Below are positions 1-8,180 of a stretch of 64,000 nucleotides of DNA, piece by piece. The notes beneath the pieces are model-generated. The model saw nothing but the letters and a program-made list of their open reading frames with translations, did no database searches and had not been told where the DNA came from. How positions within the stretch are numbered: position 1 is the first letter of the stretch; every line of letters begins with the position of its first letter. The position numbers and the translations under genes were made by a program. Source of the DNA: Halorubrum sp. BV1 (GTDB taxonomy: Archaea; Halobacteriota; Halobacteria; Halobacteriales; Haloferacaceae); contig NZ_JQKV01000008.1 in the NCBI RefSeq assembly GCF_000746205.1, positions 1 to 64,000 of the forward strand. Direction: 5' to 3'.

Positions 1-73
1 CTGCGACTTCCAGGCACAAATCGGTCCGGCGTCGTTTCTTCACCTGTTCGCTCCGCTCACAGGTTCAGAATAT

Positions 74-146
74 GCCGCCTCCCCGATTTGAACGGGGGAC
101 AGCTCGATCTTCAGTCGAGTGCTCTCCCAATCTGAGCTAAGGCGGC
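74..146 (-). tRNA. tRNA-Phe (GAA)
   Basis: Read on the minus strand this is a 73-nt cloverleaf with a 7-bp acceptor stem GCCGCCT/AGGCGGC, a D arm, an anticodon stem CTCGA/TCGAG around the loop CTGAAGA (anticodon GAA), and a T arm with loop TTCAAAT. No intron is present and CCA is not encoded. A hairpin with arms ACCTGT/ACAGGT (42-64) lies just downstream of its 3' end. Confidence 0.96.
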
Positions 147-280
147 GCGCATTCGGAGTAACGCCGATTCGAGACAAAAGGATTTCGAAAGGCGGCAGGC
201 GGATCGAGGGGTCCGCACGTCATCCTCGCCGCTCCACACTCTGCTTCGAATCCGATTCACGACTGCGGCGCTCGCGCCGC

Positions 281-304
281 AGAAGTGGGACCGCCCGGAT
301 TCGA
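281..304 (-). repeat. Partial copy of the tRNA-Pro 3' end (24 bp)
   Basis: These 24 bases are identical to 389-412, which is the T-arm half, acceptor strand and first trailer bases of the tRNA-Pro gene. The rest of the tRNA is absent. A GC-rich hairpin (TGCGGCG/CGCCGCA, about 264-281) follows this copy, and another hairpin (CTCGCGG/CCGCGAG, 361-390) follows the intact tRNA. The duplicate therefore includes a similar trailer structure. Such 3'-end copies are typical of attachment sites left by tRNA-targeting integrases, but no integrase gene is present here. Confidence 0.75.
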
Positions 305-393
305 GCTCGATAGTGAGACTCGTTCCGCTCGTCTCGCGTAGTTCGATCCCGAAATCTATACTCGCGGCTCACGGGACTGTTCGCCGCGAGAAG

Positions 394-464
394 TGGGACC
401 GCCCGGATTCGAACCGGGGTCACGGGCACCCAAGGCCCGGAGTATACCACTAACCCACGGTCCC
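394..464 (-). tRNA. tRNA-Pro (TGG)
   Basis: The minus-strand cloverleaf has acceptor GGGACCG/CGGTCCC, anticodon stem CGGGC/GCCCG around the loop CTTGGGT (anticodon TGG, reading CCA), and a T loop TTCGAAT. The discriminator base is A and there is no intron. It lies about 250 bp upstream of tRNA-Phe on the same strand. Part of its 3' end is repeated at 281-304. Confidence 0.95.
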
Positions 465-560
465 ACACCTATATCTATCCGCATCGGCCGCTAAAGCGTT
501 TCGTTGCGTCTCGACCCGCGTGGACGGTTCGCACGCATCTCCCGTCGGTTCGCCGCGGGC

Positions 561-2615
561 TCACTCCTCGTCGTCGCGCAGTTCGAGATCGGCGACGATC
601 TGGTACGGATCGGTCCCCTTCCGGATCGCATCGAGGATGAAAAAAGCCTCGTCGGGTGCGAGAAAGTGCCTCGTGATCCCGCGACCGAGCGGCGTCGGAT
701 CGAACCCGTCGATGAACTCCCACTCCAGCAGCTTCCCGATCGCGTGTTTTGTCGGAACCTCGCCGATCATCCGATCGTTGAGGCGCTTGGCCTTCTTGCC
801 GGCGACGACGACGTTTGCGAGCGTCTCCTCGACCGCCGCCGTCTCGTCGTAGTGCGTCGAGACGTCTTCCATCTCGCCTTTGAGCAGGGTAAAAGCGACC
901 TCGTCTTCCGTGCGCTCCATGGAGTTGTGGTAGACGCCGTCGGGCTCGACGAGGAGGTACACTCGCCCGCGGTCGTGATAGTCCGGTCGCCCGGCCCGAC
1001 CGAGCATCTGGGAGAACTCCTGTACGGAGAGCCACTCGATCCCCATCGCCAGCGAGTCGAAGATCACCTGCGAGGCGGGAAAGTCGACCCCAGCGGCGAG
1101 CGCCGCCGTCGTAACGACCGCGGACAGATCCTGATTTCCGAACTGTCGTTCCACCTGCTTGCGGCGTTTATAGTCGAGGCCGGCGTGGTACGGCGCGGAG
1201 TCGTACCTGAGCTTCCGGCTGATCTCGTGGCATCGGCGGCGGGAGTTGGTGAAGATGATCGTCTGCCCGCGGTACCCCTTCGACGACTTCTGATCGAACT
1301 CCCGCTTGACGAGCTTGTCGGCGATGTCGGCTTTCTCCCGGCTGTCGGCGAAGGTGACGTGGCGCTCGATCGGGACGGGCCGTTCCTCGAACTCGATCAG
1401 CGTCGCCCGCAGCTTCTCGGCAAGCCACTCGGGATTCCCGACCGTCGCCGAGAGGTAGACGAACTGCGTGCCGTCGTACCCCGAGTGCGTCTCCATCCGG
1501 TCTTCGCTGTAGTACTTCAGCCGCGAGATGAGCCCGTCGAGCCGGTGGCCGCGCTCGCCTTCCTTCAGCGTATGGACCTCGTCGATGACGACCGTCCCCA
1601 CGTCGCCGAGGTCCTTGCCGGTCCGGAGCGCGTGGTCTATCCCCTCGTAGGTGCCGACGATCACGTCGGCGTTCGGGTCGAATCGGTTGCCGTCATCGTT
1701 CACCCGGGAGGATCCGACGCGGATCGAGACGTCGAGCAAGTGGCCGTAGCGGTCCTCGAAGTCCTCGTGCTTCTGGTTGGCGAGCGCGACGAGCGGGACT
1801 AAAAAGAGGAGCTTCCCGTTTCCCTTCAGCGCGCGGTCGATCCCGGTCAGCTCGCCGACGAGCGTCTTCCCCGTCGCGGTCGCGCTCACGACGAGCTGGT
1901 CGTCGCCATCGAGCAGACCGTTCCGCACCGAGAGGCTCTGTACCGGAAGCAGTTCGTCGAACCGTCCCTGGACGTGGTCCGCGAGATCGGGGTGGAGATC
2001 CAGATCGGCGGTCGACACCGGCGAGACGTCGTCGACGTTCGCAGACACTTCGTCGTACTTCGTGAGGTCGGGATCGAGCCCGCCCTGTAGCAGATTGACG
2101 ATCCGGTCTAAATCACCGGACTCGTACAGCAGTTCTTCGAGACGCTCCTCGGCCGCGCCCGTGAACTCCCCTTTGTACGACAACTCCCGCTCCAGTTCCC
2201 GCCGAGCACAGTCTTGACAGATCAACTCGTCGTTGTGCTCGATCGCGGTGTCGGCCGTGATCGGGCCGTACCGCCCGTCGTTCGCACACCGCCGACAGGT
2301 TCGCACGGTGAGCGACTCCAGCTGGTAGCCGTCAAACATCGCTTCGAGGCGCTCGCGGTTCTCCGGGGCAGTCTGCTCTGATATCCGAATTCGATCGGCC
2401 GCACGCGCGAGATCGACGAACTCGTCGGGGCGGCGGGGATGGTCCTCCCCGTCGCGAACGACGCGGAACTTTCCCGGTCGGGGGCCAGCCGACGTCTCCT
2501 TGAGTTCGAGCCGCCCGCGGAGCACGCGGCTCCCGTCGCGGGTGGCGACAACGGTGTAGTCGCTCCGCGCCTCGTGGAGAAAGAGCGTCTCGACCTCGGC
2601 CAACTGCTGTGACAC
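561..2615 (-). CDS. Ski2-type superfamily 2 ATP-dependent helicase with N-terminal zinc ribbon
   Basis: A 684-residue DEAD/DEAH helicase of the haloarchaeal Hel308/Ski2-like group. Residues 107-136 carry two CxxC pairs (CRRC, CQDC), a probable zinc ribbon. Walker A is SATATGKT (244-251), motif II is DEVH (345-348), motif III is SATVGN (389-394), and motif VI is QMLGRAGRP (536-544). A winged-helix and helical C-terminal part follows. The start is GTG, giving MSQQLAEVE. The family unwinds DNA or RNA with ATP in repair or RNA turnover; the exact substrate cannot be read from sequence. It is monocistronic, ending near the tRNA genes. Confidence 0.88.
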   Translation of the reverse strand: MSQQLAEVETLFLHEARSDYTVVATRDGSRVLRGRLELKETSAGPRPGKFRVVRDGEDHPRRPDEFVDLARAADRIRISEQTAPENRERLEAMFDGYQLESLTVRTCRRCANDGRYGPITADTAIEHNDELICQDCARRELERELSYKGEFTGAAEERLEELLYESGDLDRIVNLLQGGLDPDLTKYDEVSANVDDVSPVSTADLDLHPDLADHVQGRFDELLPVQSLSVRNGLLDGDDQLVVSATATGKTLVGELTGIDRALKGNGKLLFLVPLVALANQKHEDFEDRYGHLLDVSIRVGSSRVNDDGNRFDPNADVIVGTYEGIDHALRTGKDLGDVGTVVIDEVHTLKEGERGHRLDGLISRLKYYSEDRMETHSGYDGTQFVYLSATVGNPEWLAEKLRATLIEFEERPVPIERHVTFADSREKADIADKLVKREFDQKSSKGYRGQTIIFTNSRRRCHEISRKLRYDSAPYHAGLDYKRRKQVERQFGNQDLSAVVTTAALAAGVDFPASQVIFDSLAMGIEWLSVQEFSQMLGRAGRPDYHDRGRVYLLVEPDGVYHNSMERTEDEVAFTLLKGEMEDVSTHYDETAAVEETLANVVVAGKKAKRLNDRMIGEVPTKHAIGKLLEWEFIDGFDPTPLGRGITRHFLAPDEAFFILDAIRKGTDPYQIVADLELRDDEE

Positions 2616-2760
2616 TACTCGCCGGTACGCGAGCGAGGTATTTCAGGAGTTCGGCTCGTCGTCTCTCCGCCGTCGCCGCCGGCGCGTCGTCGCCGCGAGC
2701 GCGGCTCTGGCGGCGCGGCTGATGACGTTCGAACTAGTCTGGAAAACGCCGCGCGGTCGT

Positions 2761-3291
2761 CTACGAGACGAGCAGCTTCTCGCCGCGTTCGACCGTGATG
2801 CGGCACGGCGGCGAGAGCTTGTTGTACGCGCGGCGGAAGGCCTCCTTTACGACGGGTGCCTGCTCGACGTCGCAGTAGGCGGTGAAGACGATGTCGTCTT
2901 TGTTCAGTCGCGCGGCGGTCCCGACCGGCTTGCCGAACGCCTGTCGCATTCCGTCGGAGACACGGTCCGCGCCAGCGCCGGTCGCCTGCTTGTTCTCCCG
3001 AATGACTTGGTGGGGGAACTTGCGCAGCGTCATCTTGTAGTTGCCCTCGCCGAGCTCTTTGATGAGGTGGCGGTTCGCGGAGAGGCGCGCGCTCTCTAGG
3101 GACCCGTGTCGGATCTGAAGCTCCTCTTCGACGCGAAGGCTGATCTGGACGGGGTAGTCGTCCGGCTCCGTGGAGAGGTCGCCCATGTTGTGCTGTGCGA
3201 TCTTCGAGCCCGGGATACCCGTGATGTATTCGCGGCGGGTGTAGGACGGCTTGTCGATCGTCCGATACATAGAGGCGGGTTTATCAGACAT
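2761..3291 (-). CDS. rpl10e: 50S ribosomal protein L10e (L16 family)
   Basis: A 176-residue L10e/L16 protein beginning MSDKPASMYR. The conserved segments KIAQHNMGD, SANRHLIKELGEGNY and RKFPHQVIRENK match the family, which sits near the ribosomal A site. The ATG at 3291 was chosen because all family similarity starts there and a TATA-like TTTATC lies about 30 bp upstream (3322-3329), fitting a nearly leaderless mRNA. Extending upstream adds only low-complexity basic sequence. Confidence 0.95.
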   Translation of the reverse strand: MSDKPASMYRTIDKPSYTRREYITGIPGSKIAQHNMGDLSTEPDDYPVQISLRVEEELQIRHGSLESARLSANRHLIKELGEGNYKMTLRKFPHQVIRENKQATGAGADRVSDGMRQAFGKPVGTAARLNKDDIVFTAYCDVEQAPVVKEAFRRAYNKLSPPCRITVERGEKLLVS

Positions 3292-3392
3292 GGTTACTTG
3301 TCCGATGTAGCCTCCGCTGCGTCGATAAAGCCTTCGATACGGCGGCGTCGCCCCCGTCAGACCGGTCGGTCGCGGATACCGCCGTGCTGGCG

Positions 3393-4124
3393 TCACTCCG
3401 GCGACGGATCGAGGGCGACGTGGTCGAACCGCCTCTCTGCCAGCCGCTCTGCGGCCCGGTCCGTTACCGACGGCGCGACGAGAACCCCGCGAACCGCGAG
3501 ATCGCGCTCTTCGGCTTCCACCTCTTCCTCTAGCGCCCGCACGTACCGCGCGAGCTGTCCGACCGCGTCCGGGCCGACCCGCCGCCGCTTCAGTTCGACG
3601 ACGACTGGCGTGCCGTCGGCGTCGACGCCGAACACGTCCATCGGGCCGGCGCTGGAGGGGCGTTCGGTCGCTTTCGGCTCGAATCCCTCCTCGACGAGGT
3701 CGGGGCGTTCCAGAATTCGCGTTCGGAGGTCTTCCTCGCTGCCGTGGAGGGTGAGGTCGCGCCCGCCGGTGACGGCCATCGCCGAGAGCTGTTGTACGTC
3801 CTCGAAGGCGACGGTGAGCGTCTCGGCTGGATTGGTTCTCGCAGAGACCACGCGGAGCCGCCCCTCGCGCACCGCGGCGCGGTGCTCCGAGCCCGGCGGC
3901 TGCCAGTTAACCGGCTGGCGTCCCTCGTCGGTGTGGACCAAGGCGGCCCCGTCGGGTTTCAACACGAGAAGTCGGTCGCCCGCACCGAGGTCGGAGGCGG
4001 CGCGGCCCTCGTAGGTGACCGAACAGCGCCCGAACAGGCTTATCAGGTCGCCGCGCTCGAAGGCGTCCTCCAGTTCCCACAGCGCCTCGCGGTGGCTCGG
4101 GTCGTGGACGCTGGTGACTGTCAC
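3393..4124 (-). CDS. nucS: Endonuclease NucS (EndoMS-type mismatch endonuclease)
   Basis: About 243 residues. The N-terminal DNA-binding/dimerisation half has the family pattern CSVTYEGRA and a conserved LLVLKPDG strand. The C-terminal PD-(D/E)XK nuclease half shows MDVFGVDADG, VVVELKRRR and GQLARYVR, supplying the catalytic D, ExK and Q. The family cuts mismatched DNA and partners with PCNA. The GTG at 4124 has GGGGAG close upstream; a TTG at 4151 is the alternative. A TATA element (TTTATACT, 4197-4206) lies upstream. It ends about 100 bp before the start of rpl10e on the same strand. Confidence 0.9.
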   Translation of the reverse strand: MTVTSVHDPSHREALWELEDAFERGDLISLFGRCSVTYEGRAASDLGAGDRLLVLKPDGAALVHTDEGRQPVNWQPPGSEHRAAVREGRLRVVSARTNPAETLTVAFEDVQQLSAMAVTGGRDLTLHGSEEDLRTRILERPDLVEEGFEPKATERPSSAGPMDVFGVDADGTPVVVELKRRRVGPDAVGQLARYVRALEEEVEAEERDLAVRGVLVAPSVTDRAAERLAERRFDHVALDPSPE

Positions 4125-4263
4125 TGCTCCCCGTACGCGTCTGTCGTTCAAAAAGGGAGCGCGTGAGCGCCGGTCGCGTCGGTCGCGCGGTCGACGTTTA
4201 TACTATCCGGGAGCGGATCGGCGGAGAACGTCTCCAAAGCCCCAGTCTTGAGTCCCGCCCGCG

Positions 4264-4435
4264 CAGCACCGCCCCGAACCTCACGCCTCCCCAGCCTCGT
4301 CAGTCGCCTCCCCTTCGCTCCGTCGACCGACTCCAGCGAGAATCGAAGATTCTCTGGCAGCCGGCGCTACGCGCCGGCGACCTCGCGGGCTCCTCGCGGC
4401 CGCCGGTGGCGGCCGCTCGGAAGCGCGCCACTGCG
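4264..4435 (-). repeat. Structured intergenic repeat, copy A
   Basis: This fills most of the 365-bp space between ahcY and nucS. It shares ordered boxes with 50912-51020: a CAGCACC start, CTCACGCCTCCCC, CCTCG, then a hairpin, then CGCGGGCTCC, TCGCGGCCG, and an end box GCGCGCCAC-N-GCG. The hairpins here are AGAATC/GATTCT (about 4339-4355) and GCCGGCGC/GCGCCGGC (about 4363-4380). The strand is given relative to ahcY, whose stop lies 55 bp away. No protein-coding signal is seen. It is probably a dispersed 3'-UTR or REP-like element. Confidence 0.6.
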
Positions 4436-4489
4436 TCTGTCGAATAGATACACCTGTTCAATAAATGCACAAAACGTCCGATCGACCGC

Positions 4490-5779
4490 TTAGGTCCCGT
4501 GCTCCCAGCTGTCCATGTACTCGCGCTGTTCGTCGGAGAGCGTGTCGTGTTCGACGCCCTCCGCGGCGAGTTTGATCTCGGCGACCTCCCGGTCGAGTTC
4601 GTCGGGCACGTCGTGGACGCCGGGCTCGTACGTATCGCCGTTCTCGGCCAGTTCGCGCACCACGACCGCCTGCACGCCGAAGCTCTGATCCATCACTTCG
4701 ACCGGGTGGCCGAGGGCGATGGGCGCGGCGAGGTTGACGAGCCGCCCCTCCGCGATGACGTTCAGCACGCGGCCGTCCTCCATCTCGAACCCCTCGACGC
4801 CGTCACGGACCTCGTAGCGGTCCACGGCCAGATCGTCGAGGTCCTCCAAGTTCACCTCCACGTCGAAGTGGCCGGCGTTCGCGAGCAGCACGCCGTCTTG
4901 CATCTGTTCGAAGTGCTCGCGGGTGATCACGTCGCGGTTGCCAGTGGTCGTGATGAACACGTCGCCCGTCTTCGCGGCTTCGGTCATCGGCATGACCTCG
5001 TACCCCTCCATGTGCGCCTCCAGGGCCTTCCGCGGGTCGACCTCGCAGACGATGACGTTCGCGTTCTGGCCTGAGGCCTTCTTCGCGACGCCCTTCCCGC
5101 ACTGCCCGTACCCGCCGACGACGACGTCCTTGCCGGCCCACGAGAGGTTCGTCGTCATCGCGATGGTCGCGAGCGACGACTCCCCGGTGCCGTGGACGTT
5201 ATCGAACAGCTGTTTCATCGGCGTGTCGTTCACGGCGAAGACTGGGTAATGGAGTTCGCCGTCGGCGTCCATCGCGCGCAGGCGATCGACGCCGGTGGTC
5301 GTCTCCTCGGCCCCGCCGACGATCGAGTCGATCAGGTCAGTGTACTCCTCGTGAACGAGTTTCACCATGTCCATCCCGTCGTCGACGGTGATCGTCGGAT
5401 CGTGGGCGAGACAGGCGTGCATCGCGTCGTAGTACGCCTCGTCGTCGACGCCGCGCACCGCGTACGAGGTGATCGACTCGTGGGTGTCGAGCGCGGCCGA
5501 CACGTCGTCGTGCGTCGAGAGGGGGTTACAGCCGGTGATCGCCACCTCGGCTCCGCCGTCCGCGAGAAGTTCGACGAGGTTCGCCGTCTTCGCCTCGACG
5601 TGCATCGCCATCGCGATCGTCTCGCCCGCCAGCGGCTGCGCCGCCTCGAACTCCTCGCGGAGCGCGGCTAAGATCGGCATGTGCTGGAGCGCCCAATCCA
5701 TCTTCCGGCGTCCCTCCTCCCGAGCCGCCTCCACGTCTGAGAGGTGCTGTGATACCGGCGCGTACGCGGTTTCGCTCAT
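4490..5779 (-). CDS. ahcY: Adenosylhomocysteinase
   Basis: A 429-residue enzyme that hydrolyses S-adenosylhomocysteine to adenosine and homocysteine, relieving product inhibition of methyltransferases. The NAD-binding loop GGYGQCGKG is at 222-230, with the family segments EAKTANLVELL, FAVNDTPMKQLFDN and NAGHFDVE. The ATG at 5779 (MSETAYAP) was chosen over an upstream in-frame start because similarity begins there. A TATA-like TTTAGTGC sits about 25 bp upstream, implying a leaderless transcript. Length is normal for the archaeal enzyme. The repeat element at 4264-4435 follows its stop. Confidence 0.96.
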   Translation of the reverse strand: MSETAYAPVSQHLSDVEAAREEGRRKMDWALQHMPILAALREEFEAAQPLAGETIAMAMHVEAKTANLVELLADGGAEVAITGCNPLSTHDDVSAALDTHESITSYAVRGVDDEAYYDAMHACLAHDPTITVDDGMDMVKLVHEEYTDLIDSIVGGAEETTTGVDRLRAMDADGELHYPVFAVNDTPMKQLFDNVHGTGESSLATIAMTTNLSWAGKDVVVGGYGQCGKGVAKKASGQNANVIVCEVDPRKALEAHMEGYEVMPMTEAAKTGDVFITTTGNRDVITREHFEQMQDGVLLANAGHFDVEVNLEDLDDLAVDRYEVRDGVEGFEMEDGRVLNVIAEGRLVNLAAPIALGHPVEVMDQSFGVQAVVVRELAENGDTYEPGVHDVPDELDREVAEIKLAAEGVEHDTLSDEQREYMDSWEHGT

Positions 5780-5889
5780 ACCCGCAGTTCGCTCACGCCG
5801 CACTAAACCCTGCCGACAGGAACCTGATAAAACGAATCTGCTCCGCCCGCGATCGCAGTTCTATTTCTCAGGCCGCTCCGAACTCCTGT

Positions 5890-7176
5890 CTACGGCGGTC
5901 CGTTTCCGTTTCCGTTTCCATTCCCGTTTCCGCTACTGGAGCCGCCGTCGTCGTCATCGTCTGCGTCGCTGTCGTCTTCATCGCTATCGTCCTCGTCCGC
6001 GTCGTCCTCATCGGCGTCATCCTCGTCCGCGTCGTCGTTCTCGTCGCTCTCATCGTCCTCATCGGCGTCATCCTCGTCCGCGTCGTCGTTCTCGTCATCC
6101 GCGTCGTCCTCATCGGCGTCATCCTCGTCCGCGTCGTCGTCCTCGTCGTCCGCGTCGTCGTCACGATCGGGTCCGGCGTGATCCGGCGGCCCGCGCTCGT
6201 CGTCTGCGTCATCGTCCTCGTCTGCGTCATCGTCCTCATCTACGTCGTCCGCGTCGTCGTCACTGTCCGGTCCGACGTTCTCGGGCGGTCCCTGATCGCC
6301 GTCGTTTCCGTTCCCGTTACCTGCACGGTCCGGCGCGTTGCCGGGGCCGTCGCTCGCGTTCCCGTCCGCGTCGTTCGGGCCGTCGGGAGCACCGGCGTCA
6401 TCCGGCGCGTTGCCGGGGTTGTTCTCCCTGACGAAGTCCGAGACCGCGGCACCGATGCCGCCCTCGCGGTCGCCGATGCGGTCGATGAAGTCACGCACCA
6501 GCTGTCCGAACGGGCCTCCGGAGGCCGGCTCCTCTTCCACCGGTTCCTCGACCTCCTCGACGGTCAGGTCCACCGTCGCCGCGATAGAGTCATTCCCGAC
6601 GGTCGCGGTCACGTCGACCGTGACGGTCTCTTCGGGTGCGGGCAGCGGCACCGTGCCGTTCTCGTCTGTCTCGTAGTCTCCGTCGCCGGCGTACGTGACG
6701 TTCTCTCCGTCGGCCGTGGTGACGGTGACCGAGGCGTTCTCGACCGCGTCACCGCCGTCGGTCACTGTGACGACCGGCTCGCCGTCGTCGATCGCCACGT
6801 CGAGCCCGAGTTCGGACTCGGCCGTCGCTTCGAGGTCGACCGTCGTCGACGCGCTCCGGTTGTCGGCCGTCGCGGTCACGTTGACCGTGACCGTCTCTTC
6901 GGGCGCTGGAAGTCCGACCGTGCCGTTCTCGTCGGTCGTGTACTCGCCCGCTCCGGCGTACGATTCGTTCGCCGGATCGACGACGGTGACGGTCACCGTC
7001 GCGTTCTGGAGTGCGGTGTCGTTTTCTGTCACCGTCACCGTCGGTTCGTCGTCCGTGTCGTCGACGCTCACGCCGAGTTCGCCGGCGGCGGCCGCGCCCC
7101 CGGCCACCGCGCCGAGCGCGATGAGCGCGACCACAAAGAGCGCAACCGGTTTCGTCCAAATCGTTCTGTCGCTCAT
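5890..7176 (-). CDS. Secreted acidic repeat protein with two beta-sandwich-like domains
   Basis: A 428-residue protein of unknown function. Residues 1-31 form a Sec-type signal peptide (hydrophobic VALFVVALIALGAVAG, then AAA-AG). Two similar domains (about 35-117 and 123-205) share the motifs TVTVT, YAG-GxY-TDENGTV, LPAPEETVTV and DNxS, with several N-glycosylation sequons, and resemble Ig-like carbohydrate-binding or surface modules. Residues 290-410 are almost entirely Asp, Glu and Ala, including a repeated DADEDDADE element, and the tail is SSS then GN repeats. No PGF-type anchor or TM segment is seen at the C terminus, so it may be released or bound through calcium. ATG at 7176; a GTG at 7182 is possible. 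Confidence 0.75.
   Translation of the reverse strand: MSDRTIWTKPVALFVVALIALGAVAGGAAAAGELGVSVDDTDDEPTVTVTENDTALQNATVTVTVVDPANESYAGAGEYTTDENGTVGLPAPEETVTVNVTATADNRSASTTVDLEATAESELGLDVAIDDGEPVVTVTDGGDAVENASVTVTTADGENVTYAGDGDYETDENGTVPLPAPEETVTVDVTATVGNDSIAATVDLTVEEVEEPVEEEPASGGPFGQLVRDFIDRIGDREGGIGAAVSDFVRENNPGNAPDDAGAPDGPNDADGNASDGPGNAPDRAGNGNGNDGDQGPPENVGPDSDDDADDVDEDDDADEDDDADDERGPPDHAGPDRDDDADDEDDDADEDDADEDDADDENDDADEDDADEDDESDENDDADEDDADEDDADEDDSDEDDSDADDDDDGGSSSGNGNGNGNGNGPP
6004..6156 (-). repeat. Three tandem copies of a 51-bp coding repeat
   Basis: Units starting at 6004, 6055 and 6106 share GTCCTCATCGGCGTCATCCT and following bases with few differences. The unit is 17 codons, so changes in copy number keep the reading frame of the acidic secreted protein. 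It encodes the DADEDDADEDD-type segment. Confidence 0.7.
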
Positions 7177-7221
7177 GTCCACTCGGGTGATGCCGCCGGT
7201 ACCACATAAAAAGGAAACTCC

Positions 7222-7262
7222 GTTAACGCGGTTTAATTCGTTTTGCGTCCCGGTTAACGCGG
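7222..7262 (-). promoter_or_regulatory. Paired GTTAACGCGG direct repeats upstream of the secreted acidic protein gene
   Basis: GTTAACGCGG occurs at 7222-7231 and again at 7253-7262, exactly 31 bp apart (about three helical turns, same face of DNA). A TATA-like TTTTTATG on the minus strand lies at about 7207-7214, directly between the repeats and the gene start at 7176. The layout suggests two sites for one regulator, and each contains the palindrome GTTAAC. The rest of the 264-bp spacer up to 7440 shows no gene. Confidence 0.45.
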
Positions 7263-7440
7263 CTGTACTGGAGTTTTTTGATATCGCCGTCTGAGTCGGG
7301 AAATCCCCACCGTTTGGACGCCGATACGCCCCGATCGGCGTCGCGTCACCCCGGCTCGCGGTCCAGTCGGTTGTCGCGACCCCACCACCATCGGCGTCTC
7401 CGCGGCTCGGCCTGCGTCTCGCTGTGCGCCCCGACGACCG

Positions 7441-8049
7441 TCACACGCCCGCTTCGAGGCGTTGGTATCGGTCGCGGAACCGGGACAGACAGGAGGAACA
7501 ACAGAAGTGGTACACCTCACCGTCGATCCGAGCCGTCTCGCCTTCGCTGTCGACCGTGTTCGAACACTCCGCACAGGTCAGCGCAAACTCGACCCCGTCG
7601 ATCGAGGGCGTCCACTCGACCTCGTCCACGAGCGTGACGGTCCAGTCGTCGATCGAGAGTCCCTCGAAGATCCCCCCGAGCCACTCCCGGACGGCTCGCC
7701 CCCCGACGCGCGCGTAAAATCGGAGGTCGCCCTCGGCGGTGACGAACACGTGCTCGACGGCGTCGGCCTCTCGAAGGCGTTTTCGGGCCGTCTCCAGCGT
7801 CTCCGAGTCCGGTCCGGCGGCGACCGCGAGGTCGACGTCGACCATGACGGGGACGCCACCGCGGAGCTTCGTTCGATCGACGTCGACCGTGAACCCCTCG
7901 ATGACGCCGGTCTCCTCCAGCCGGGTGACCCGATCGGAAACCGCCGGCCCGGACAACCCCACCCGCTCCCCGATCTCGCTGAACGGCCGGCGGGCGTCCG
8001 CGGCCAGAAGCGAGAGGATCTCCACGTCAGTCTCGTCTAGATCACGCAT
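7441..8049 (-). CDS. Lrp/AsnC-family metal-responsive regulator with C-terminal TRASH domain
   Basis: A 202-residue regulator. Residues 1-60 are an Lrp-type helix-turn-helix (DETDVEILSLLAADARRPF, then GLSGPAVSDRVTRLEE), about 65-145 an AsnC ligand-binding-like region, and 155-190 a TRASH metal-binding domain with Cys at 159, 162, 183, 184 and 187. Halobacterium proteins of this architecture control copper efflux, so copper sensing is the likely role here too (inference). It is divergent from the HMA chaperone gene at 8181, with an inverted repeat between them. The ATG at 8049 matches the usual family start; an upstream in-frame start is rejected. Confidence 0.88.
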   Translation of the reverse strand: MRDLDETDVEILSLLAADARRPFSEIGERVGLSGPAVSDRVTRLEETGVIEGFTVDVDRTKLRGGVPVMVDVDLAVAAGPDSETLETARKRLREADAVEHVFVTAEGDLRFYARVGGRAVREWLGGIFEGLSIDDWTVTLVDEVEWTPSIDGVEFALTCAECSNTVDSEGETARIDGEVYHFCCSSCLSRFRDRYQRLEAGV

Positions 8050-8106
8050 ACCCAATTCGAGACGCGGATGACACAAGAATGTTGCTCGAAACACTTTCGA
8101 ACCAAA

Positions 8107-8126
8107 ACTCAAACGCACACTTGAGT
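8107..8126. promoter_or_regulatory. Candidate operator ACTCAA-N8-TTGAGT
   Basis: A perfect inverted repeat with 6-bp arms and an 8-bp centre lies in the 131-bp space between the divergent Lrp/TRASH regulator and the HMA chaperone. Lrp-family proteins bind such dyads as dimers, so this is the obvious candidate autoregulatory and copper-response site. The binding itself is inferred. Confidence 0.5.
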
Positions 8127-8180
8127 GGTGACATCGAAGCAACAATCCACAAAGTCTTGGCTCCCCTATCGAACGACGTC

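Noticed and set aside
6004..6156. CRISPR array
   Set aside because: The 51-bp units are tandem, in frame and without unique spacers; they encode an acidic repeat.
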